Shown here: piece by piece, positions 25,701 to 40,847 of the stretch
How positions within the stretch are numbered: position 1 is the first letter of the stretch
Layout of the letters: each line of letters starts with the position of its first letter
NCBI RefSeq assembly: GCF_963576545.1
Contig: NC_083653.1
Location: 20,185,639-20,249,638 of the forward strand
Direction of reading: 5' to 3'
Origin: Limanda limanda
Lineage: Eukaryota > Chordata > Actinopteri > Pleuronectiformes > Pleuronectidae
Length of the DNA stretch: 64,000 nt
Made by a program: the position numbers and the translations under genes
The notes under the pieces: generated by a model
The model's input: only the letters and a program-made list of their open reading frames with translations
Databases searched by the model: none
Told to the model about the DNA's origin: nothing

Positions 25701-28700
25701 TCTAAGTAAAAACCGAACTGACCTGTACGAGTGCGGGGTGGTCTGGCCAGTCTTCCAGTCTCTGCTTCACTGCCACACTCAGCTGCTCCAGAACAGGGAG
25801 ACACTGGCCGGCCTCGCTCATGTTGGGCTGCTGATAAAAGTCATAGGGTCCATCTGAGGCGACGATCAGACCATCGGGACCCCCTGAGCCCTGCACCGTG
25901 TTCTGGAGGAGGGCAGAGAGCAGCAGCTCACTTCCTGTCAACTGCTGGTCCAGTTCAGCATCTGAGGGGGACCAGGGGAAGCCATGAATCACTTTCCATT
26001 TACATCACTGCATTTCTGCTGTACTGCTAGCAAACAAAAGATACTGACCCATCAGATGATAGAAGCGTGACATCACAGGGGCAGCGATCTGGTAGGAGGA
26101 TACCAGAACTTTGATGGATTCTTTGCTGTGATTGGCTGTTACTGTGCTCTGATACCACAGAGATCGGGCGTATCCCAGACACAGCCGCTGGTGGACCTGG
26201 ACCACCATGTTCATGGCAGCCAGAGACAGGGAGGCGCTCTCAATTGACTCCTCCTGGTCTCTCTCCTCCTCTTCGGCAATCTCAGAGTCTGTTGGGCCCT
26301 CCAGGGTTGGCTGGGATATGATGTCTGCAAAATCCTGATTAAGAGCATGGACACAAAGAATGAGCTGAGAGGAAGTATGAATCCATTTCCTTTATGTAAA
26401 ATTAACTAATGGCAATGTGTCAGTGATTGCCATCTCTGAGTTTGTCCTTCCAGCTCTTTGGCCCTATATATCTAGACTGCTAACCAGACGAATTACTTCA
26501 AGGAGTTTGGAGATATTGCATTCACAAGGCAAGATATGTGATCTGTGAGGTCACAGTGACCTTGACCTTTGACCACGAAATTTTATTTAGGTCATCCTTG
26601 AGTCCAAGTGAATGTTTGTGCCACATGTTATCATATTCCCTTTATGTAGAACTAACATATTGTCTTCAAAACAAAGCAAGGTTATGTGACCTTGAGCTTT
26701 AGACCTCAAAACACCAAAATGTAATCAGTTCATCCTTGAGTCCAAGTGAATATTCTAACCAATTTTGCCTCAAGGCATTCATGAGATATCATGCTCACGA
26801 GAATGGGACGGACAATATTGATGGATGTACGGACAACCTGAAAACATATGGCCTCTGTGCCAGCACCAGCCAGTGGCTGATCTCCACACATATTAAGACA
26901 TGTGTGAGCATATCTGTCAATACCTTGTTGAACTGTGGGAACTGGTGTCTGAAGTCCCTCTCCTCCTGCTCCTCCTCAGTCAGTCCTGAGCCGTGCAGTC
27001 GAGAGCGGTTGCGGTACAGACTGGCCTCCAGCTGCTCTCTCTCTCTCTTCTGTCTCTCCTGGTCGTCCCACTCGTTCACCATAGCCTGGGAAGCATCATG
27101 TTACAGTCAGTACAGCAGCAAGCGTTTAGCTTGTAAAACAAATGTTTGACTAAAAAAACGTGCAGAATATAAACTTATTTTGGTTATATAAAGATGATAA
27201 CATACAACCATTATTATAAATAACATTACACACAGTGAGAAAGGGGAGACAGATGTTTCACACATAAATTAAGGCTCTGACCTGGCAGATGTGTCTGAAG
27301 AGGCTGTGTGCCTTGGAGCTGAACTCTCCTGTGGACAGGGTATGGCACTGCACGAGCAGCAGAGCATGCAGAAGCATCGTTAAGGACTTGGGGACCACAT
27401 GCTCGGGGTCCTGTTGGGGCAGGAGCTTCCCCAGGCAGCGCAGAACATCCATACAAGTGTTGGAGCAGAGGAAGTCAGCCCGGGCCAGGTAAGAGGGAAG
27501 ACTGGAGGACAGGGAGGGGAAGGCCAGCAGGCAGGACACCAGCTTGTGCAGACCTGGCACAGGCGTGAGCGAGGCAGCCACCTGGGAGGCCACCAGCCTC
27601 ATGCCGTGCCGGAGCTGGAGGATGCCAGTCCGCACTGGCCCGACCACGTCAGGGTACAAGGGGTATTCCTCGGGCAGCCTCTGGGAGAAGCGCTTCTGGG
27701 AGTTCTGCCACACAGCCTCCTCCTTTAGCAGACTCTGAACAAAAGACCTGGATTTGGAGGAGGAGCCCTGAAGGGCCTTCAGCAGGTGAGCCAGCAGGTC
27801 CTCGATTCTGGAGGTCTGGCCGATGCTGCAGAGGTAGTGCTGGAGCTCCTGGAAGAGTCGACCATACTGAGGCTCATGAGGGCGACAGGCCTGTTTCCTG
27901 GAGAGCTCAGCTATCTGATCCTTCACCTGCTGCATACGGATCCACAGGTACCTGCATCCAGTAGGTGATCATGAAGTTTTAGCAGGGAGGACAGCCTCCA
28001 ACACACAGACCATAATCATAAAAGTGACATTTTAAATTATATAATTTCATCCAGTTATCTGAATTTATCAGGATTTTCAACAAAACCTTATATATTCAGT
28101 TTAAGTCAGTTGTTATATTTGCCGTTGTAATGTGACGCTTATGCTACAGAATACTGCTGAGCTGATTTTTTGTAGATTCACAATGGTTCTCATTTGTGCT
28201 TAATAACAAATTACAACCACCAAAATAAGATACAGAACTGTGAAAATGGACACTTGGTAAAATGTGAATATTTGAATACATATTGAAGGTCACAGGGTGA
28301 GACTGGTTCTGACCTGATCCGAGGATGCTGGAAGCCATCAGTGGTGCTACTCTCCTCCAGCTCTGCTCCAGTCATCAGCTGAGATGACAGACTGCGACCT
28401 CTCCACTCCTCCTGCAGCAGAGCCAGCTGCAAGAAAACGATGGAAGTGTCAGTTTAAAGTATTTCCAGCATTAACCACCGCATTATCTACCACTAACCAC
28501 AACCATTTTCTGAAAGCAGAATGGAACATTCTTTTTGACTCGTTGCGTCAGACAACACAATTTACTTTTTATTTGTCACATTTCTTCAAATATCACAGTA
28601 TATTTGTTATTCTGCTGTTAAAGTATAATTCCAAGGCTGTATCAGCTAAGATCCATGTGGATAAAGGTTATGGATTATGATCAAATGAATCAAAGGTAAT

Positions 28701-31700
28701 CAACACTAGTTTTTACAGACAATAGGATACTAAGCACTAAAACCAGTTGGCTGCTGACCTCTTGCTGAGCGTAGTTGAGTTTGTAGGCCCTCTTCACAGC
28801 TGGGTCAAAGATGGTCTGTGGTGTCCACACTTTAATCTGCAACAGGCCCATGTTGACCCAGAACACTCCAGCGCGGGCCAGCGAGTTGGTGCCTTGGACC
28901 TTGCTTTGGACGTACTGCTGCAAGCAGGTGATGCAGGACTGCAACAGGCTGTCAGGGAGCAGATTGGGGGGGAGGAAGTCTCTGAAGACAGTCTGGATCT
29001 CCTGGGCAGCTATCAGGGGGTCAGCATCCTCCACCAGGCTCTCGCAGCTCTCCATGTAGCCCTCCTGCAGACTGGGAGGCAGCAGGTCGGCCATGCTCTG
29101 AAGCTGCCGACGCAGGACCACGCCCTGCAGTCTGAAGTCGGTGCCCCTGAAAAGATGTGGTGGTGATTAAAAACGTGTTTTAAGAGAACTGAGAGGACTA
29201 GGAATATACGTTTCTTCTTATATACCTGAACTCTGTAAGTGCAGGGATGGCCATATTTTCCCACAACACTGCAGACACATCCTGCAGCTGCTGGATCCTC
29301 TCCTTCCACTCCCCCAGGGTGACATGGGAGAGGGAGAGCAGGACGGCTGCCGACGGCTCCCAACGATCTCTTGTCTCACTGCTCATCAGCACTCCCAACA
29401 TGCAGTGCGACCACACTGCTTTGCTCAACAAAGCTGGACCCTAAAAACAACATGGACACTCTTCAGTAAATTATATCAAAACCAGCTGGAAAATCTGTTC
29501 ACTCTGAGAATCGGCAGGCTGACTAAAACATCACAGTTAGACGTCGTCGTTAAAAGGCCTCTACCATATTATCATGGGGCAGCTTTGGACCCGGCTTGGA
29601 CTCCGGATTAAGTGGGTCCCATTTCAACCAGCGGTCTGGGCTGGAGGTCACGTAGCTGGTCCACAAGGCAGACAGAGCCTCTGACAAGAGGTCACACCAC
29701 ACAAACTGCAGCTCGTCAGCCGGCTGGAGGGGAGAATAAGCATTAGCACTGTTGATTAAGTTTGTGGGTTCGAATGAGTTTCCTATTTGTTGTGGGTTTC
29801 TGAAAATGCTCATTCTACTGACCCTGTCACTGCTGAGCAGGAACCAGAGGGGCTGCAGCTGACTGACATTCATCGGTGTGGACTGGAGGCAGTAACGAAG
29901 ATGCCTGGAGAGTTCTCTGCGTATGCTGTCTTCTGCCTCCTGATCACTGCAGAATCAAGAAGAAGAGTTAATGGAACTGCCAACTGGTTCACAGTCAGTC
30001 TCCATAAATGTTGTGTTGTTGAGTGAGAGGCAGATTCTTACCCAGGAGAGAGAGCCAGGTGCAGCAGGTCAGTGCTGAGTCGCAGCTGGTTGAGCACAGC
30101 CAGTTCTTCCATCAGGGGCCAGAGCTGGGCTCTGCGGCTGAGCTGCTGCAGCTCTTTTCTGGGCAACTGGATTCCGACCTCTGGCTCCTCCTCGTCAGAC
30201 ATGGAGCGGAAATCTAAGAGACCCCTGGAGGTCATTTGACACTGCTGCTGCTCGACACTGGACACCAACCTCTCCAGCACTCCTGATGGGATGGAAATGG
30301 GATTTTTAAGTTAATTAACCAAATACAACTTGATATTACAAGTCGTTCAGAGCTAAATGTTTGATGCCTCATTAGCATCTAAAACAAAAATGTGAAAGTG
30401 CTAGAAGAAACATGCAAAATAATCAATATTTGTTTATCTTAAAATAATTTTTGTAAAAATCTGTTTAAATTTACATTAGTTTACATTACATACGTTTTTT
30501 AAATCATTGCCTAAAACCTATATTTATAGGAAAGCCTTTTAATGTGGGTTTTTTAACTAGTCTTTTCAGATGTTTGTTTTAAATATTTTCTCTTGTTATT
30601 TATCTTTTTTTGTAAGTTGTTATATTTCAATGTATTTTGTAAAGTACTTTGTAACTCTTTTAGAAAACGGCTAGAGAAATAAAGTTTTATTATTGTTTAT
30701 AAGTAAAGTAAAGTAGGTAATGCATCTGTTGAGACATTTCGTGCTGAAACAACAGACGAACTTCACCTCTCTCGGGGGTAGAAAAAATCTTTCTGTATCA
30801 CAAGCTCACCAGACTTCTGAGGATCCAGCTGGTTGTTTGCCAGCAGAACAAGGCCCCAGGCTTCCAGCAGACTCTCTTTAATGTCCAGTTGGAGCGCGGC
30901 ACCCTGAAGTCGGAGCAGATCGTTTCTCCAAGGCCCAGTGTTGCCATCCAGCCTCAGATCACTCACATCTAAGGCTTTACTCAGGAGCTGCAGCCGAGAC
31001 GCACACTTACCCACTGACTCCAACTGAGGAAGATGAGACGGTTTATGAAGTAAACAGATGTAAATAAATAAACATAAAAACAGATAATCTAGCTTTACTT
31101 TCTTTCTTTTTTAAGTTGGATTTTGACTTTCCTCACCTTGAATGGCAGAGCTTTCCCCAGATTTTTCTGGATGCCTTTCAATGCTGTGGCCACAGACACC
31201 GGGGTAGACAGGACAGTCTGGATGGCTGTGGAGACCACCTGCAGCTCCTGGTGACCTCTGGACACAGCACAGTCATAAGTGTTAGTTGTAAAGACATGTG
31301 TGATATAAAGTTTCTGTAACACAGCTGTAATGCATTAGTAATCTGTGAAATCAAAACACTGTAATATGTACAACTGCAATCTCAATACGCTACCATCTCT
31401 CCAATGTTGGTATTATCAGCAAATATACACAAAACAAATACAATTCTAAATTGTGTAACTTAAATGGAAATATGAGTAGAGTGAAGGTAAATATTTACTC
31501 TAATGTGGGGTCGGTGTCTCCCAGCAGCAGCTGCGGCAGCCGAAGGATGAGGTGTTTCTGCACCCACTGCCAGTGCAGAGACAGCACGGAGATGCCCTGC
31601 GAGTCGGCTGGCATCGTGCTGCACACATCCCAGAAACGATCGAGCCACTGCAGCAACTGCATGATCTAAAACACGACAAGTAGACAAGCACAGGTGAGGT

Positions 31701-34700
31701 GCTGTAGTAGAAGCACCGGCAGCAGCACAGCAGTAATCATATCTTCATTAAGTTAATCCAGGAAAATAAAGAATTGGTGGAAAGTGACTGATGAAGCAAC
31801 AGTACTCACCTCAAACGTGATGTGGTCTGAGATGTAGTTCTGTCCGCTCAGCACAGCCTGCAGCGTGAAGGTGGTCCACAGGTCGAAGAACGCCTGGAGG
31901 TGCATCAGCACTGGATGAGGCAGGTGACCGATATCAACAGTTCCTGTGAAGGGAGGGAAAGATACAGACACATGAAATTCACTGATGATCCTCTGTTGCT
32001 CTTGGGTAGATGTTTGGATTTAGTTTTAAACCGTTACAGTAACTCAGTAATGCAGGTGGGTTTCAGGTATCAAGACCTTATTCCACCAGTTTATAATTAA
32101 CCAGTGTGTTCTGTGTTTACCTTTACTGAAGGCTGTGGCTATCCTCAGGGCACAGTTCTGCGCAGACAGGTTGATAGCACAGGTGCAGATGACAGACCTC
32201 TCCTCTCTGTCCATCATCAGAACGATTCTAAGAAACACACAAACCAATCAAACTTGACCATGTCTAGCAAATACTTAATTCATCACACATTCCACACATA
32301 ATTATACCTGCGTAACCATCCATAACACTTTTATTTTTAATTGTCTACCATTCTAGATTTGAGCAGAATAAAATTATAAGTCAATATATATGCAGTAATA
32401 ATTTTGAACTGAAATTATGTTTCAATGTATCTTTACTGAAATTTGTTGCTATCCCTTGTACGTTTACTGTCTTTCTCCTTGAGTGGTATATAGACAACAT
32501 GGCTGAGTTAGATTCGTTTACATGGAAAACTATTTAAAGCCGTTTGTTTACCTGTTAGCGACGGTGTTCAGTGCCTCCAAAAACTCCATGTATCTCTCCT
32601 CATCCTCAAAGCTGCACTTGTTGGCTAAAATGTCCAGATATTGTTTGTTCCAGCGCATGTCCACCAGAATCCTGTATTCATCTGCAACATAAACACACAA
32701 TGATTATCAACTTGGTGATAGACAAAGAGTGCAATTACTAACATCTTGTAAAATCCAAAGTTAGTTCATTTTACCCAGTGGTAAGTGACTGCATTTTGCT
32801 AAGTTAGCGTGTTATTGTAGATGCCCTACAATTCATTAATGTAAACATAGTTTCTGATAGCAGGAATGTTGAATTGAAAATACTATTCAAGCTGGAAGAA
32901 AGATTTATCAAAAACTTTTTCTGATAAAAATTATTACAAACTTCCTTGTTCTAAATACTGTACTTTTCCAACTAACCCCTTAATCATCTTATATATCTAT
33001 ACATGAGTGAGACAGCCAAATAAAAATGCCTTCAACTGCTAGTGTTCCTGATCACTTGGGTTGATGGCTTCTTCCATTATCTTTCAAAAAAACAAGAAAA
33101 AACACTGATGAAAGATCATAGGAAGAAATGTTACCTGTGCTGTGAGGCTGCAGCAGCTCTGTGAGGGACTTGCTCTTAGCAGCAAGTTTGGATGCGAACA
33201 CAGCTTTCAGAGACCGATTTCCTGCCTCCACCTGGACGAGCGCGGCATCTGGAAGAGTCAACAACAACAAAGTTTTAGTGTTCGAAATACTAGACAGTGC
33301 TGGACAATCTCAACTATTTATTATTCTTTTGGGCAGTGTCACACAAGAGATCCCTCTCTAATGAAGAATATTTGGTCTATCTCCCATTGCAGTTTGACAA
33401 AAACACGTCACTTGAATTCTTAAAAAGAAAATTGTGCAGAATACTTTGCAATGAATATAAGTATAATATAGGAGTGTAATTCACAAACCAGGAGCATATT
33501 TGTAGCTCTTTCCCAGATGGGAGAGCCAGCTGCTGCGGAGGATCCAGTCCCCATGAGAGGCTCTCTCTGTGACCAGTCTCACTGCTGTGGGTATCAGCTT
33601 CAGAGCGTCTCCTTCCTCCAGATCCACCACACCTTCAGAGAACACCAGGCTTTCATGGACACCACTGTTCTGCATCGCCCTCTGCAGGTCACTTAGGCTC
33701 AGTGGTAGATTCCTGTGCAGACAGTAATAGACTTCATGCCTTTTTTCCATAGCGGTGATGGGTAGGATCTTCCCTTTTAGGAATTACACTTACACAATAA
33801 CTCCTTTCAGTATTTACAATTACAATCAGCTCAAACCTGTTCAGGTTCCAGCTCTTTATTTTGGAACAAAAAATGTCTGTCATTGTGACATTTTCAACTG
33901 TATAACTGACATCCTCATAAACACATAGTTCCATCTGTAAATAACAGTGACCCTGGCACTGATTTGTACTATTAAATACAACCAAGAGCATATTACTGGT
34001 AGATTCCCTTTAACGATTGATGGATTTATACCATTAATCTCACAGTTATTGTAACGAAAGATAAAATATTTTTCCAACAACATCCCAGGGTTGTACAATC
34101 CTGTCTGTGAGAATTATAAACCCCTCTGCAGTGTTTAAATGCATTCTATGGATTTAAAACTCCAACTGGACCTCCTAGTTAATTTTACACTTGACTGGAT
34201 TTGGAGTGAATCCCTGCTTGTGTTGCACTTTATCCACTGCAGACTCATGTGTTTGCTGTTTACATCCTCACCGTTTGCCCTGCAGGCTGAGGGTGTTCAG
34301 GCAGAATGCCAGAACCTGTCCGTCTCGGAGAACGGCGGAGAAGCAGGAATCTTCTGTGGAGAGGAGAGCGGAGGGGAAGCCGTCAGGCCAAACCCCGGCA
34401 CACAGCAGCCCGCTGCCCCAGTCCTCCGTGTCAAGGATGGCCAAGTGCTGCTCAATCACCTGCTGGGCTTGCTAGAAGGAAAATTAAGCAGTAATGTTTA
34501 TTCATGAACATGCTCATTCGATTCCATTATGCACAGCACAACGTAAACACATGGAAATTGAACATGGAAAAGAAAATGTTGACCAGACAATTTAATGAAA
34601 CTTCATCCTGTAAAAATATACTACAGTTTAAATGGTAAACTAACAACTGAGTGTATACATAGAAAACAAAAGTGTTCCCAAAATTGAACTGTGGTGGACA

Positions 34701-37700
34701 TAACAGATGAGGGATGCAAGTGTGACAGATGTTTTTCCATATGGCTTATGAAAAGTGAGACAGGAGAAATATTATAGAGGGTAATGCATGGGAAATGAGG
34801 CATTGATACCTTTTGGTTGGCAGTGGTGCGCTGGCACAGGGAGTATGCCTCTCTACAAGCGTGCTGCAGGGCGCTGGGTATATCCACACCTCTGTGCAGC
34901 TGACAGGACAGCAGGGTGCCCGCATGCAGGAGAGAGGCCAATGACGAGGCAGGGGAATCTGAAAGAAAGACGCTTCAGTGTTATCTTAAACTCTGACAGA
35001 CAGTTCAGTCATTTGTTGTCATTATTCAGTACCTACCCCAGATGGCAGATTTGATGCTTTTATGTATTTCAATCAGCAGATCGCACACACAGTCCCCGGA
35101 CACCCCAGCAGTGTGAAGCAGGGTCTTCAGGTCCAGTGAGTCCCAGCAGACGCCCTCATGTTCCCCTGGGATGTAGACCTCCACCCCTCTGTTCCTCATG
35201 GCTCTGGAGAGCTCCCCATGCACGGGGTCCATGGTCAGGAACAATCTGCACAAGCCACACATAACCTCAGCATTGGCTTATTCAATTACTTCAACAGGAA
35301 GTCAACCAGCTTTCATTTTTTGTACTACCTGAAGTTGGGATGTGGGGTGATTTGGGGCGTCTTCCCGTCTATGACGCCGCGTTCGTTGATTGTGAGGCAT
35401 CCACCAGGCTCCAGCAGAGCGTTGAGGCGATCCAGGACAGAGGCACTAAGGACAGAACACACACAATGAACTCAAATGGCTATTTTTAGGCCACGGACCC
35501 TTTTTCAGGCTTGACTATAGATTTCTATATTTCTATATTCAAAATCAAAAGGCCTGATTTGCCAAATGAAAGGAAGGTTATGCACAGATTGTGGATGCTG
35601 TCCTATTATTTTTCTTGGCACTAAATCGTTTCTCAAAAGAGACCACAAACATGTTATTTAAACTAAAGCATATCTGCAATGTGTGACAGACAAAAAGCTA
35701 ACTTTGTGAAACACTGCCAGAAATTGTTTCATATTTTCAAATACATTCGTTTTTTATAGACAACCTGACTTTCCTCACCTGCAGAAGTTAACATTGTCCA
35801 TGAGCAGCCAATCCCCAGCCTGCAGGGCCTGGACGAGCATACCGTCCAACCACTCAAAGCCCCCGTTAGTCCAGCCATCCTCCAGCTGGGCCAGACGTTC
35901 CTTCAGCAGCGTGAAGTCCATCTGCAGCTTGGACATGTCTGGAGGAAAAACAAAGTCATGGAAACAAACTCATTATTGTATCCCATTTTCCCTTTTATCA
36001 GGCAGTAACCTGTTATTTAACAGTGCTTGGTCATTACCAGTGAACACTTTGAGTTTGGTGTTGAGTTTCTGCAGGAGGAGGATGATGACCTCCAGCTTGT
36101 TCAGAGCCTCAGAGTCGACCGTTCCCCCAGCTTTCTGCAGCTCTTTCTCATTCAGCCAGTTGCAGAACAGGCCCCAAGTCTGCAGCAGGAACTCGGTGTC
36201 CTGGATGCCAACATCCAGTGACATTAGGCCACGTCTTATTACCATGGCAACTATGTAGTCCACGCTTTCCAGCACTTGTTGCCAGGGTCGCATGATATCC
36301 ACCTAGAATGGGGAAGAGAGTTATGGTCTAAAGTGGTTTTCACCTTCAATGAAGAGGTATTAAACCTGACTTCCTGGTTACCTGTTCGAAGCCTCCCAGC
36401 AGCTCAGTGGTGTCCATGGAGCTGTTCATGGCCATAACTCTGAGGCGGTGTCCTGTCAGCAGGGCCAGCAGTCTCACCAGGCTGGTCTTTCCGCTGGCTG
36501 TGGGGCCGACCAATATTGTCATCCAGCCCATCTCCACGCACTTCATCAGGGACTCCAGCGGCCGCAGGGCCTGGTGCGTGATGGACAGTGGGGGGTCCAG
36601 GGCCACAGGGGCTCCACCGCTGCGCTGTAGGACTGAAAAGCCCACCTACAATTCACAAGAGAGGAAGTACCAAAAATGATTCACAAAATGTTAACCATTT
36701 TTATGTTGAGAACAGGGGTCAGATTCTGGTGTTTGGATTCACCTGCAGGTTGAGTGGAGTGATGTGGAACTGTCTGGAGCCGGTGTAAGGCTCAAAGTCT
36801 TCCCCAAACACCTTCCTGAACACACACAGTACCTGAGAGGAGAAAACAGAAAGTTCAGATAATATAACAGTGGAAAAGGCTTTCCATATTTTGAGTCAGA
36901 ACTATGAAAAGAAAAAAAAGAGGGTGGCAAACCAATGCAGCAAAGCTAGAGTTGTGCATGAATGCAGGAACTTAACACATGCGTCATGACTTTAAGGAAT
37001 TATGTTACTACAATGAAAAATTCACCAACTCATGCATGTGAACAAGAACAACAGTAAAACCCCAAACAACAGAACATAAAACAGAAGAAAACAGGTACTA
37101 GTCTTTTAAATATTAATATGAAATCATATTAAAGTTTAAAAAACGAATTGAATTAATCAATAAATTGATAAAATACATAGCGTTTATCTGTGGACCCTTA
37201 GATAAGTTGGTAGTTAGTTGGTGGAAGAGAATACCTGAGCCTTGTCAGCCTCTGTTCTCATCCTATCAGCATACACCAACGCCACATGTTGGCCTGGACT
37301 GAAAAATCCCGGCGACTGGTCGGCCTGCATCAGCTGACACCACCTGAACATGTCACGCAGGTTGAACTCCCAGGGGCTTCCTTTCTGACCCCATCGTCGT
37401 TCCACAGACACCTCCTGGACAAGCTTTGGGAGGAAGAAAGAGCCCTTTAAACCTCATGCTTCAATGGGAACAGCTCAATCGAGCCCACCCAAGTCCAATC
37501 AACGTAGAAAAAAAGAGTAATGGGAAGAGAAACATACCCTGTTACTGAAGTCCACCATTTTAGCAAGGATTTCCTTATCGATGGTGGGGAAAATGGAGTC
37601 TGCTATGAACTCCATATCTTTGCTGGTGAGCTGGTCAACATAAACCTGGGAACACAGACATGAGTCAGGTTTCTTAAGAGTGATAAAAGAGAAAAATGCT

Positions 37701-40700
37701 AATCCCTCTGTCATTACTCTGTTAAATCATTAGCGTCAGGAAGAACAGTAATGATGCATTAGGGCTAACTTCATAATATACTCTGTGGCCTACAATAATG
37801 CTCAATACAGTTTTAAACCTGTGAAATGACACTGAGAAGTTCTTACATCAATAGTCTGCTTTTGTTGCTTCTTGTCTTACTGCAGCATGTCAGTATTTTT
37901 TAGAAGCTATAGTATTGTATAGATTTTTTTATAATCCTGGCTAAGCCATGTCTCCGTTGTGACCTCAATTGAACTGTCACCAAACCCTATGGTGGTAATA
38001 AACCTATATAAAATATTATAAAGATACACAATTGGATGAATGGATAATAGGATAATAATTCAGTAAAACTACCTAAGAAAAGCAGAAAGTTAATAAAAGT
38101 AGGTGGAGTCCTGTTGACTGTTTCTTACCTGTGTGAATCTGTTGAGGAAGGACTTGGGCAGTCCTTTACGGCCACCACCTTGAGTGAAGGGATTCTGGCA
38201 GCCGAAGATCTTGGTCTTCTCGTGCTGAACCTGGAAGCTCATGCCAAGCTCAGGGATATAGATCTCTGCTCTGTGATCAAAGCAGGCGTTCAGACCCTCC
38301 AACACCGACTGAGAGGCCAGGTTCAGCTTTCATAGTAGGGAACAAAGCAAGTCATTATAAATCCTCAAAATACATCATCATCACCAGACTATTATTTATT
38401 TCATGATCGTCTGCAACAAAAAAAGATTGTGTTCAAATTTATAAAAAAGAATAATGGTACCTCATCCAGGACAACCCAGTGGCCAGCCTTCAAAGCAGCC
38501 AGAAGGGGGCCATCACGCCATGCAAATTCTCCTCCTTTGCCTCCCTCCACTGGGAGATCTGTCCCAAACAAATCGGTGACATCCTGCCAGAAAGTACACA
38601 TCATTAGCCTCAGACATTTTTAATCAGTAGAGTTCATTTTGAAGCACAGTTAGGAGCCTCTGAATATTCATATGAAGACTTACTGTTTGCTCTGACAGGT
38701 TGATTCGGACCAGGTGGTTCCCAGAAGCCTTTGCCAGAGCTGTCACCAGGCTGGTTTTTCCCACACCAGGAGCCCCCTCCAGCAGCACAGGCCGCTGAAG
38801 CTTTAGCGTCCGCAGAAGCCTCTGGGCGTTCATCGCAGTAGTGCCTGCTGCTATGGCATAATCTGTCAGGGAGCGACTCTCAGTCTGAGGCCCTGGGTGG
38901 ACATATGGATTAATGAGGAATTAGTTAAGTCACAAGAAGGGAAAATTAACTCTAGACATAATGTACAAGAAACTTGAAGTAAACATGTTTTTCCATGTTA
39001 AGTCTGATTGGCACTTTAATGTGGTTTCACTGTTGTAACCATCTAATTTTTCTGAAGTCTGCCACTTGAGATTTTCATTTAATTTGAAGAAAATACACAT
39101 GTTGGCAGGTATGCTACACCCAGTGACACTTGGTTACCTTTACATGGAATGTTTTTAAAATAATGATTTCTTTCTTAGTCCAGTTTCCTTTCAAATAAAA
39201 AAATATATGTAGATCTGAAGATGTCTGTTGGGCTGAAACCAGTACATCAATCTCCAGTTAGGATGTTAAGTAAAACATTTCATGACATATGGTTCACATC
39301 CTGGAAAAAAATAGCATCTTTCTAATGAATAAAATTAAGTCCACACCTAAAGCAATGTAGAAGGGGTCAATGCCAAAGAAGTCCTCTCCACACTCTGGTT
39401 TCCGTGGCAGGCTGCTGTCATAGACTCTCAGGGCGTCCAGCATCTCTTGATCCAGCTTTGTCATCTTACTCAGCCGCTGCTGCAGGAAGCTCATGCACAG
39501 CTGGCGAGCATGGAGGGCGCTGTCTGCACTGGACACTGTGGTTCCTGCAGGAGAGAAGAGACTCAGACACATTCCCTACACAAGTCCATTCAGAGACAAT
39601 CTGTCAGTGGAAGTTAAGTCAAAACCTCGGCTTACCAGAGCCAATGCCATCTATGTAGATCAGACATGCTGCATGGATGAAGGCAGTGACAGTGTCCAGT
39701 CTGAGGTCCCACTCTGCTTCTTCTTCGTCTTCCAGCGCCCCCATGGTCATGAAGCCATCCTCATCCCGCTCACACACAACGTTGAGGAAGTGTACCCATG
39801 ACAGGATGTCTCTGACGCTAAGGATGCAGCGCCGGCCGAAGTCCTGCTGAGTCAGCCAATCGATGAAGTCCAGCATCAGCTCTGCTATGTCACAGCCTAG
39901 ATTTGATTCAGACAGACGTTTCCAAGGAAACAACATCAGTGATTCATGTTTTCATTTTAAAAACAGCTGACTGTACGTAAAACTTATTTCATCTCCAAAC
40001 TACTTTACCATTCAGTGAGAGGCCAGAGCGCAGGTTGTGTTGGATGATCTGAACCATGTCGCTGCGACTGTTGCTCTGAGGACACCAGATCTCTGTGAAA
40101 CGGTTCCTTAGAGCAGGGGACAGCTGTTCGAAAACACACAAGCACAATAATCAGACTCGGCATGTGACTATTTTTATCAGGTTTCTCTTAAAACACATTC
40201 ATACGTTTTAAAACATAGTAAAAAAAACAAAACATCCACGTTTCAAAATCATAACTGCATTCACAAGGATTTCAGTATTTGAGCATTTTAAAGGCAGTTT
40301 TACTTTTCTGCTGTTGCTGCCACCCTTCTCCCAAACACTTTGGACATCAAAGTGAATATATTCTTCTCCTTACCTCCTTCTTGCCAAAGTCTCCTCCAGG
40401 GTTCATGGTGGCAACCAGACGGAACTGTGCAACTGCTCTGATCACCTCCACGTCATCATTGTCCCCACTGCCCTTCTCTGCCAACACCAGGGACTTCTCG
40501 GTCTCTAGAACACTGCAAACAAAAAACACATCGTCAGGGGCTTTGCAGATTTGGAAAGATATTGAGGGATTTGGATTAAAAGTGTTAAACAAATGCACTG
40601 TGCTGCTTACAAGCCTTATTGACCTTACATTATCTCAAAAAATACTGCAGATTGAATGGAATCTAGTCTGACATTTACACGGTCCACCACACCTCATGGA

Positions 40701-40815
40701 TTACAAATGTGTCTGGCTGCATTAAAAAAAAATAGAAAGAAAACATCCTAACCAGACTACCTTATTTAATGAACATGTTTAAAGGTAGAAATAGGTGAAT
40801 ACAAATAAGGCAAAT

Positions 40816-40847
<32 letters not shown>

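Noticed and set aside
34139..34507. Plus-strand open frame of 122 codons
   Set aside because: Antisense shadow of mdn1 exon 48.
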